This document shows positions 1 to 5,332 of a stretch of DNA of 5,332 nucleotides, in pieces. This DNA is from Hyphomicrobiales bacterium (lineage in GTDB: Bacteria; Pseudomonadota; Alphaproteobacteria; Rhizobiales; CAYWUX01): positions 1 through 5,332 of the forward strand of contig JANQOC010000104.1 of NCBI GenBank assembly GCA_028279265.1, given 5' to 3'. Position numbers and translations under genes: made by a program. The notes below the pieces were generated by a model. That model had not been told where the DNA came from. It worked only from the letters and a program-made list of their open reading frames with translations, and searched no databases. Positions within the stretch are counted from its first letter, which is position 1. Each line of letters starts with the position of its first letter.

Positions 1-852
1 GGGATTCACTTTGTTGATCCTTGCGACAATTTCTGACAAACGCGACCAGCTCTGCAGAGTTACCGGGAGGATCAGTGCAGAATCAACAAATTCCCACGAA
101 TAGCTGATAATTGAAAATATTGTTCCCACAGTAAATTGGACATGGGTCGCTGCAAACCATAAGTTGAAGATTATGAACCCAAGCAGCACAACAAATATAG
201 TTCCATAGACATAAGCTTCCGTGTCCGACAACCGAACTTCGGTCCGCCGCAATTTCTGCAGATGATTCAAGATCCCTTCGGAGGAACGCGTGTCCAGTAT
301 ACGTACCTGTTTTTCCGATTGATGGTTGTATTCCGCATTCAGGCGGTAAAATCGTCCATGGAGTGCGCCATAGATGGCAATTGCCAAAACGGCTGCGATA
401 CACGCGGAGTAGGCCAGTCCCGGATGAAATGCGAACAGCACGATGAGCGAAACAATCAACTGCACGGAAGCTGTCATCACGGCAGGGACCTGCTCTTCCA
501 GAAAATCAACCAGTTCTCGCCCCATTCCCAGCCGTGCATTCAAAGTCGAAATGGAGCCGTTTTCATTTCGGACGGCGAGGGCTTTACACAATTCCACCCG
601 AATTGTTCCGAATATACGCGTGTCGTAGAGGCGCCGCGCCATGCTTACAAAGACCAGCAGCAGTAAAATCAGAGAGAGGTGCAAGAGGGGTTTCGAATTG
701 CTATCCAAGAGCCCGTCAATTGCGAAACCGATCAACAAAGGGATCAATGCCATAAGTGCTGTCTCAACCAGAGTCAGCACCCATGTCAGGCTAATGGGCA
801 TCAGAAATTTTCGCAGCAAAGTCGGAATTGCGAGCCGTTCACCTTCCAGCAT
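1..852 (-). CDS. ABC-exporter-type six-helix membrane protein (partial, C-terminus beyond window)
   Basis: The reading frame is open for 284 codons, from ATG at 852 to the window edge, with no stop. The protein shows six hydrophobic segments at about residues 17-44, 55-71, 125-143, 145-164, 215-234 and 243-264. Two long polar stretches (about 73-124 and 165-212) separate helices 2/3 and 4/5, as in the transmembrane domain of type I ABC exporters. RLYDTR at 74-79 and the following IRVEL recall, from memory, the stand-alone ABC six-TM family (Pfam ABC_membrane_3). No Walker A, ABC signature (LSGGQ) or Walker B motif is visible, but an ATPase domain would normally begin at or after the point where the window ends, so its absence is unproven. 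The start overlaps the RND stop by 14 bp, and AGGGG (867-863) sits 10 nt upstream of the ATG, indicating translational coupling with the pump. The substrate is unknown. The gene and topology are well supported; the subfamily assignment is moderately supported. Confidence 0.78.
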   Translation of the reverse strand, partial: MLEGERLAIPTLLRKFLMPISLTWVLTLVETALMALIPLLIGFAIDGLLDSNSKPLLHLSLILLLLVFVSMARRLYDTRIFGTIRVELCKALAVRNENGSISTLNARLGMGRELVDFLEEQVPAVMTASVQLIVSLIVLFAFHPGLAYSACIAAVLAIAIYGALHGRFYRLNAEYNHQSEKQVRILDTRSSEGILNHLQKLRRTEVRLSDTEAYVYGTIFVVLLGFIIFNLWFAATHVQFTVGTIFSIISYSWEFVDSALILPVTLQSWSRLSEIVARINKVNP

Positions 853-3800
853 TTACCCTATTCCCCTGTGTGGCGTGCCTGTACATAGTCTTTACGTCTT
901 CCGTGATGGCAATCAGCACCGGCATCAGCAACAACATCAGGACTGTGGAGAACAGTTCTCCAAAGGCGAGCGATGCCGCCGCGGGGATGAGATACTGGGC
1001 CTGTTCGGAGGTTTCGGTTAACAGGGGCAACAGACCAATGACCGTTGTCGCTGTCGTCAGGAAGATGGCACGATAGCGTCCGGTTCCCGCTTCAACGAGT
1101 GCAGCGGATACCGGCATTCCCGCTTCAATGGCCTGGTTGTAACGTGTCATGAGCACCAGGCTGTCATTGATGACCACGCCGGTGAGGGCCATCATGCCGA
1201 AGAATGACAATAGGGATAGCTTGAGATCCATGATCAAATGGCCCATTGCCGCCCCAATGAAACCAAATGGCACGATGGCGAGTATGAGAACGGGTTGCCA
1301 ATAAGATTTGAGGGGTACTGCCATGAGCACATAGATCAGGATTGCAGCCAACAGTAACGCACGTTTCATACCGCCGCGGATTTCGCCGATCTCTTCAAGC
1401 TCACCTGCCCTTTTAATTTGAACGCCTGGAAAGTTCCGGGCCAGACTTGGTGCGAAGCGTTGAAAAACAGCCTGACTGACTTCTTCCGGCGCTACGACGG
1501 ATCGGTCAATCGAAGCTGCGACCGTATTCACCCGTTTACCATTTTCACGGTGCAGGGTGCCGGCCACATAGCTGTTCGTGATCTCGGCAACAGACTTAAG
1601 CGGAATCCATTGCCCTGACTTGCTGCGCACCCGGCTCTGGAGCAGATCGTCGACCGTGTCACGGGACGTGGTATCGTTTTGGACGAGTACGCGCATTTCC
1701 GTACCCGCGCGTCTTATTTTTTGAACTTCAGCACCACCAAAGGCATTGCCGATTTGAGAGGCCAATGTTTCGGTGTCAAAGCCCAGATTACGCGCCTCCG
1801 GCCTGACCCGGATTTCCAATTGAGGTTGACCGGCAGTCAGCGTGTCGCGAATGTTGCTAATTCCTTCGATCCCGGCAAGAAAGGACCGGAGTTCATTGCT
1901 TGCACGCTTCAACAGCTCTGTATCTTTGGAGAAAAGTCTTAACTGGAAGCCTCCGGCAAGTTCTTCGGTACCCGTAAACTGCAGTTCAGTTGCGCCTTCG
2001 ACCTGGCCGGTGCGTGTGCGCCACTCTCGAATAATATCTAGAATCCCGAGGTTCGGGCGCTCTGCAACCGGGGTCAACTCGGCATAGAGTTGGGCTGATC
2101 TTGCGCTGGAGATGATTAGAAACATGGATCTGATCGGTGGATTTTCCAAAGGCAGACGCTGGTGCAGATCCGTGTTTAGATCATCACCAATGGAATGGAT
2201 TCGCTCCATATTGGTCTTTGTCAGCCGAAACGGGACGCGAGCATCCATTTCAAGATTGATCGTAATGATCTGTCCCGGTACATCCGGAAAAAACACCGTC
2301 TTGATTTTACCCAGTCCTATCAGGCCAAGGCCAAGGGCTCCGGCGGCTACAAACATGATGAGAGCCGCATAACGATGACGGATCGCAGCAGTGAGCATCC
2401 GCGCATAGACCACTTTGTTGGTCCAGTCCAATGCCCATTTTGCGAAACCCTGGATCCTGGAAAACTGGCGCGCCAGCAAGAAAGTCGGAGGCCGATCGAG
2501 GGGAATTGAAGCAAGGTGGGCAGGCAGGATAAACTTGCTTTCAATCAGGGAAAATATAAGGGCGAGGATCACGATCCCGGAAAAACCCGCAAGCGCCTTG
2601 CCCAGGGGATTGTCGAGCAGCAGCATCGGAAAGAATGCGGCAATGGTGGTTAGGACTCCGAAAACAGTTGCCACGGCGACCTTGTCCACGCCAATTTCGG
2701 TGCCCTTGATTGGGTCCGAATTGGCCTTTCGCTCTTCGAAGACACTTTCACCCACAACCACGGCATCATCGACCAGAATTCCAAGCGCAATAATCAGGCC
2801 GAATGTCGTTACATCGTTCAAAGAATAATCGACCCACTTCGTACCGGCCACAGCGAGAGCGCCCATCACCGATATGGGAATGCCCATGGCAACCCAAAAG
2901 GCGAGGCGAACATGCAGGAAAAGCGACAGCACAATGAGAATGAGCAACAAGCCCTGGATACCATTGGAACGCAACAGTTTGAGCCGGTCTGAAATATAGT
3001 TGGATGCATCACCCCAGACCGTGATCTCGACGCCCGGTGGTAACTGAGGTTCGAAATCACGCACGACCCGGTGGACAACCTGAGAGATGCGCAGCAGGTT
3101 TTCCTTTTGACCCACCAGCACCTCCATGCCGGTCGTCGGCATGCCGTTAAATCGATAAAGGTAGTCACCTTCCCTGAACGTATCGCTGACAGAAGCGATT
3201 TGACCCAGATTGATGGAAGTGCCCTGCGGATTCTCGATCACCGCAATCTTTGCAAACTGGGTTGAAAAATTCGCTTTGTCATCACTTTTTAATGTGATGT
3301 CGCCCCCGATTGTGCGCAGAGTTCCGGACTGATAATTGAGTGAACTGGCGCGAATCCTGTTGACCACGTCGGCAACGGTCAGGTTAAATTTTTGAAGAAC
3401 CTGGGGTTCTATTTCGATACGCATTTCACGGTCATGCAAACCCCAAACTTTCAAACGGGAGAGCTCGGGCTCTGCAAGAAGCTCTTCTTTCAAGCGTTCC
3501 GAGAGGGTCTGCAGAGTGACCGGGTCGGTGGCGCCATGCAGGTTGAGATAAAGTGCTGGAAAGTCAAAGCCGGCCGCTTCGATGACCGGTCGACGTACGG
3601 TCGCGGGAAAATCACTGACGGCGTCTATCCTGAGCCGAACCCGGTCCAGCAATTTTTGCAAATCCTGTCCGCCAGCTCTGCGCACCTCCACGATCGAAAT
3701 TTCGCGACTTGTTTGTGAAGAAATGCTCCGCACGCCCTCAAGCCCTTCGAGGGCCCTCTCGATTTTGCGTGTTACAAGCTCATCGACTTGTGCCGTGGAA

Positions 3801-3964
3801 GCTCCGAGATATGTCGTCGTAATATTAACGCTCTCCGGGGGAACTCTGGGAAATCCCTCAATTCGAATAGTGAAGAGCGTCATCAGTCCAACAATAAGAA
3901 TGAAGACCATGAGCAGGTTCGCGGCGACACGATTGCGGATGAACCACCCCGTGAGAAAATGCAT
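839..3964 (-). CDS. RND-family efflux permease (AcrB/HAE-like), inner membrane
   Basis: This is a proton-driven inner-membrane pump subunit of a tripartite efflux system. At 1041 residues it is full length for the family (about 1020-1070). TM1 lies at about 12-32, followed by a large periplasmic loop (33-335), TM2-TM6 (about 336-482), a cytoplasmic linker, TM7 (about 532-552), a second large periplasmic loop (553-866) and TM8-TM12 (about 868-1020). TM4 carries the hallmark GILVDDAVVVGE, with D399-D400 matching the proton-relay aspartates D407/D408 of AcrB. TM11 keeps R963 and T970, matching AcrB R971 and T978. In TM10, however, GVVINDSLVL places N933 where AcrB has the essential K940. The start ATG at 3964 has GGAG (3977-3974) 9 nt upstream, inside the end of the adaptor gene, and only 3 bp separate the two genes. 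The stop lies inside the next gene. Substrate range cannot be read from the sequence; drugs, detergents or lipophilic compounds are the family norm. Confidence 0.97.
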   Translation of the reverse strand: MHFLTGWFIRNRVAANLLMVFILIVGLMTLFTIRIEGFPRVPPESVNITTTYLGASTAQVDELVTRKIERALEGLEGVRSISSQTSREISIVEVRRAGGQDLQKLLDRVRLRIDAVSDFPATVRRPVIEAAGFDFPALYLNLHGATDPVTLQTLSERLKEELLAEPELSRLKVWGLHDREMRIEIEPQVLQKFNLTVADVVNRIRASSLNYQSGTLRTIGGDITLKSDDKANFSTQFAKIAVIENPQGTSINLGQIASVSDTFREGDYLYRFNGMPTTGMEVLVGQKENLLRISQVVHRVVRDFEPQLPPGVEITVWGDASNYISDRLKLLRSNGIQGLLLILIVLSLFLHVRLAFWVAMGIPISVMGALAVAGTKWVDYSLNDVTTFGLIIALGILVDDAVVVGESVFEERKANSDPIKGTEIGVDKVAVATVFGVLTTIAAFFPMLLLDNPLGKALAGFSGIVILALIFSLIESKFILPAHLASIPLDRPPTFLLARQFSRIQGFAKWALDWTNKVVYARMLTAAIRHRYAALIMFVAAGALGLGLIGLGKIKTVFFPDVPGQIITINLEMDARVPFRLTKTNMERIHSIGDDLNTDLHQRLPLENPPIRSMFLIISSARSAQLYAELTPVAERPNLGILDIIREWRTRTGQVEGATELQFTGTEELAGGFQLRLFSKDTELLKRASNELRSFLAGIEGISNIRDTLTAGQPQLEIRVRPEARNLGFDTETLASQIGNAFGGAEVQKIRRAGTEMRVLVQNDTTSRDTVDDLLQSRVRSKSGQWIPLKSVAEITNSYVAGTLHRENGKRVNTVAASIDRSVVAPEEVSQAVFQRFAPSLARNFPGVQIKRAGELEEIGEIRGGMKRALLLAAILIYVLMAVPLKSYWQPVLILAIVPFGFIGAAMGHLIMDLKLSLLSFFGMMALTGVVINDSLVLMTRYNQAIEAGMPVSAALVEAGTGRYRAIFLTTATTVIGLLPLLTETSEQAQYLIPAAASLAFGELFSTVLMLLLMPVLIAITEDVKTMYRHATQGNRVNAGR
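853..867 (-). promoter_or_regulatory. Ribosome binding site of the ABC-type membrane gene
   Basis: AGGGG at 867-863 on the minus strand, 10 nt before the ATG at 852, lies entirely within the RND coding sequence. A second AGGG sits closer to the ATG, only 3 nt away, and is probably too near to be the main site. This site fixes the start at 852 and supports coupled translation. Confidence 0.6.
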
Positions 3965-3977
3965 GGCCTAGTTCTCC
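3965..3977 (-). promoter_or_regulatory. Ribosome binding site of the RND permease gene
   Basis: GGAG on the minus strand (3977-3974) is followed by 9 nt and then the permease ATG. It lies within the last codons and stop (TAG, 3970-3968) of the adaptor gene. Ribosomes finishing the adaptor can therefore re-initiate directly, which supports a fixed adaptor-to-pump output. Confidence 0.75.
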
Positions 3978-5128
3978 GACGTTTGCGCCTTAACCTTCTG
4001 ACCCGGTAAAAATGAGGAGAGAGGCGCGGTCACAATTTGCCAAGTTTCAGTCCCTTTCGGCGCCTCCACAACAATGCGATCATGACGCCGGAATAAGACT
4101 TTTGGAGTGAAACGTTGAATGTGGTCTGATTGATCCACATGCCAGGCAAACCCTTCCTGGGTCAGTGCCGAGGCGGGGATTGACAAGGCATCAGGAACTG
4201 TAATCCCCTGCAATTTCACACGTACAAAGTCGCCTGAGAGGACGTGTTGGGCCTCTCCATTGCGGATTTCCAGGAACAATTTGTACTGTCGCGTTGCTTC
4301 GTCGAGAAATCCTCCACCTTGGCGAATAATTGCCTCAGCAACGGTTCGACCACTTTCATTTGCAACCTTCGCGATTTGCCCTGCGAGGGGTTGCCTGAGC
4401 ATGAGCCAGTCCTCGCGGCTTAATTCCACAATTAATTCGAAAACCCTGTTGTCGACGAGTTTGACCAACCGATCACCCACACTGACCGTCTGGCCCGGAC
4501 TGACATAGCGATCCGTAATAAATCCAGAAAATGGGGCAACAATTGTTGAATCATTGAGCTGCCGTTTTGCGGTTGTGACTCGGGCTTTCGCAGCGGCGAC
4601 TGCGCTTTTTGCAATTTCCAGTTGCGGCAGTTTTAAAGCCAGATCGTTCGGCGGTGGCCTGTTTGCGCGTTCATAGTCTTTTCGGGCCAGAAGTGTTGCG
4701 TTTTGCGCTGTCCAAAGTGAGAGGGCTGCTTCCTTAAGTGCAAGGTCTGCCGCGGCCAGTTCGGAGACATAGGGGCTGTTTTCAATGGTGATCAGCGTTG
4801 TACCGGCTGTTACCTGTTCACCGGCTAGAGCCGTATCCAGGACCTTGATCACGCGACCTGAAACTGCCGCTTTCAATTCTACGGACCAGCGTGGTCGTAC
4901 TTCGGCAAATGTTGTTATTTCAATTGTTTCTGCACTGACAGGAATTGTTTCGATCGAAACGAGTTGCGCCGAAGGCCTGTTTTCTGTCAAGTTAACATCG
5001 ACCGTATCTTCTGCTGTCGCAAGGAACAAGACAACGGCACCAAGCAACACGGATGCGAACGAAATTGATATCCAGCGATTGCGTGAGGAGTTTTTTCGTA
5101 CCTTGAACTCTTCAGCGGTGTGTTTCAT
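3968..5128 (-). CDS. RND efflux periplasmic adaptor (membrane fusion protein, HlyD/AcrA family)
   Basis: This adaptor bridges the RND permease and an outer-membrane channel. Its 386 residues are typical of the family. The N-terminus is a short polar, basic cytoplasmic tail followed by one hydrophobic helix (about 19-38). There is no lipobox cysteine, so it is anchored by a membrane helix and is not a lipoprotein. The first half of the lipoyl domain is at about 80-118 (VSGRV around 89-93). An alpha-helical hairpin rich in Ala, Leu and Lys follows at about 120-192, with a proline-rich tip (RPPPN, 157-161). The second lipoyl half at about 195-226 carries the family hallmark APFSGFI (198-204) and PGQ (211-213). 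A beta-barrel spans about 228-312 and a membrane-proximal domain about 314-380. ATG at 5128 is chosen because it precedes the hydrophobic anchor and has AAGG (5143-5140) 11 nt upstream, a modest Shine-Dalgarno. It is the first gene of the operon, 3 bp ahead of the permease. Confidence 0.96.
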   Translation of the reverse strand: MKHTAEEFKVRKNSSRNRWISISFASVLLGAVVLFLATAEDTVDVNLTENRPSAQLVSIETIPVSAETIEITTFAEVRPRWSVELKAAVSGRVIKVLDTALAGEQVTAGTTLITIENSPYVSELAAADLALKEAALSLWTAQNATLLARKDYERANRPPPNDLALKLPQLEIAKSAVAAAKARVTTAKRQLNDSTIVAPFSGFITDRYVSPGQTVSVGDRLVKLVDNRVFELIVELSREDWLMLRQPLAGQIAKVANESGRTVAEAIIRQGGGFLDEATRQYKLFLEIRNGEAQHVLSGDFVRVKLQGITVPDALSIPASALTQEGFAWHVDQSDHIQRFTPKVLFRRHDRIVVEAPKGTETWQIVTAPLSSFLPGQKVKAQTSEN

Positions 5129-5202
5129 CAGATGGATTGCCTTGACTTTCGAGTTTCCTGTCTTTGTCGTCCCGGATCGAGCAGGTTTTTAATACAAACC
5201 CA

Positions 5203-5231
5203 TTGAATGAACGATCGTTCGTTCATATATA
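5203..5231 (+). promoter_or_regulatory. Candidate promoter of the regulator gene
   Basis: A -35-like TTGAAT (5203-5208), a 17-bp spacer and a -10-like TATATA (5226-5231) point toward the regulator start at 5273. Each hexamer matches the sigma-70 consensus at 4 of 6 positions. The spacer is almost exactly the main palindrome, so an occupied operator would block this promoter and give autorepression. Confidence 0.45.
5207..5226. promoter_or_regulatory. Main operator: nested palindromes of GAACGA/TCGTTC
   Basis: The sequence has perfect 8-bp inverted arms ATGAACGA (5207-5214) and TCGTTCAT (5219-5226) around a TCGT spacer. Nested in it is a perfect 12-bp palindrome, GAACGATCGTTC (5209-5220). The two share the left arm because TCGTTC occurs twice, offset by 4 bp. 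Perfect symmetry beside a TetR-type gene is what an operator for a dimeric repressor looks like. That this regulator binds it is inference. Confidence 0.75.
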
Positions 5232-5252
5232 TACCATAGAACGAATGTACAA
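5224..5252 (-). promoter_or_regulatory. Candidate promoter of the efflux operon
   Basis: On the minus strand TTGTAC (5252-5247), a 17-bp spacer and TATATG (5229-5224) form a moderate sigma-70-like promoter, 4 of 6 matches in each hexamer. The predicted start would fall near 5217, inside the main palindrome, leaving a leader of about 90 nt before the adaptor ATG. The AT-rich core allows other registers, so the exact position is uncertain. Confidence 0.35.
5239..5250. promoter_or_regulatory. Probable second, degenerate operator copy
   Basis: GAACGAATGTAC matches the perfect palindrome at 5209-5220 in 9 of 12 positions, with an intact left half-site GAACGA and a decayed right half. The two copies are exactly 30 bp apart, close to three helical turns, so proteins bound at both would lie on roughly the same face. 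It overlaps the candidate -35 of the efflux promoter. Confidence 0.4.
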
Positions 5253-5261
5253 GACCCATTT

Positions 5262-5272
5262 GGAGAAAATTT
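5262..5272 (+). promoter_or_regulatory. Ribosome binding site of the TetR-type regulator
   Basis: GGAG at 5262-5265 lies 7 nt before the ATG at 5273, which is ideal spacing and fixes the start. Confidence 0.7.
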
Positions 5273-5332
5273 ATGGCTGAAGAGTCAGCAAGGGAAAAGT
5301 CGGCTCAGGCGCGGCGGCGACTGATCGTTGAC
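5273..5332 (+). CDS. TetR/AcrR-type transcriptional regulator (partial, only first 20 codons)
   Basis: Only the N-terminus is present: a short polar lead followed by QARRRLIVD, cut by the window edge. A basic cluster running into a hydrophobic Leu-Ile-Val start of helix 1 is the usual opening of the TetR DNA-binding domain, in which the sequence continues into an Ala-rich helix and a helix-turn-helix. The family call rests on this short motif together with context: divergent orientation to an RND pump and perfect palindromes in the shared promoter region. The likely role, by inference, is ligand-responsive repression of the efflux operon and of itself. Another helix-turn-helix family remains possible because the DNA-binding helices are not in view. 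Confidence 0.7.
   Translation, partial: MAEESAREKSAQARRRLIVD

Larger units (their letters stand above)
5129..5272. promoter_or_regulatory. Divergent promoter/operator region between the efflux operon and its regulator
   Basis: This 144-bp non-coding gap separates two outward-facing start codons. The half near the regulator (5200-5250) is AT-rich and holds the operator palindromes and candidate promoters described separately. The half near the adaptor (5129-5199) would be the untranslated leader of the operon. Apart from a weak 5-bp inverted repeat (5184-5188 with 5196-5200) I see no further structure there. The arrangement is the standard one for a TetR-type repressor controlling an adjacent pump. 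Confidence 0.8.

Noticed and set aside
83..403. A minus-strand frame of 106 codons in another phase
   Set aside because: It sits inside the 284-codon ABC-type frame, which has clear six-helix topology and a good ribosome binding site; the alternative has neither.
262..1021. Plus-strand open frames over the ABC-type gene and RND 3' end
   Set aside because: They lie antisense to continuous, well-conserved membrane-protein reading frames. Their translations are rich in Ser, Arg, His and Cys without domain character, as expected for shadow frames.
3582..3971. Plus-strand frames opposite the RND N-terminus
   Set aside because: They are antisense to the first periplasmic loop and TM1 of the permease, which is intact and family-typical there.
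5184..5200. Small inverted repeat (5-bp arms, 7-nt loop) in the operon leader
   Set aside because: The arms are too short and AT-rich for a credible terminator or attenuator, no T-tract follows in the operon direction, and such a repeat is common by chance in AT-rich DNA.
5225..5233. ATATATATA run as a microsatellite repeat
   Set aside because: It is only about nine bases long and is better explained as the shared -10 region of the divergent promoters.

Overview
The window holds a drug- or solute-efflux operon on the minus strand and its divergently transcribed TetR-type regulator. The organism looks like a Gram-negative proteobacterium. The RND permease and its periplasmic adaptor only make sense across two membranes, start sites carry Shine-Dalgarno sequences, and base composition is about half GC by eye. 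I cannot assign a genus. The permease's N-terminal and TM10 sequence style resembles RND pumps that I recall from marine and environmental alpha- and gammaproteobacteria, but that is an impression and not a search result.

Layout, right to left in transcription order of the operon. The regulator starts at 5273 on the plus strand and is cut by the window edge after 20 codons. The 144-bp divergent intergenic region (5129-5272) contains overlapping palindromes built from GAACGA/TCGTTC at 5207-5226 and a degenerate second copy at 5239-5250. Both overlap plausible promoters for the two directions. The membrane fusion protein (5128-3968) comes first in the operon, followed after 3 bp by the RND inner-membrane permease (3964-839). 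Its last 14 bp overlap the start of a third gene (852 to the window edge at 1), which encodes six predicted membrane helices of the ABC-exporter transmembrane type.

How the parts would work together (inference from families): the permease uses the proton gradient to expel substrates, and the adaptor links it to an outer-membrane channel that is not encoded here. The TetR protein would bind the intergenic palindromes and repress both itself and the pump until an inducing ligand appears. The six-helix ABC-type protein is the unusual partner. It is tightly coupled to the RND gene, yet no nucleotide-binding domain lies in the 284 residues visible. Coding density is high and there is no sign of a CRISPR array, insertion sequence, tRNA or rRNA.
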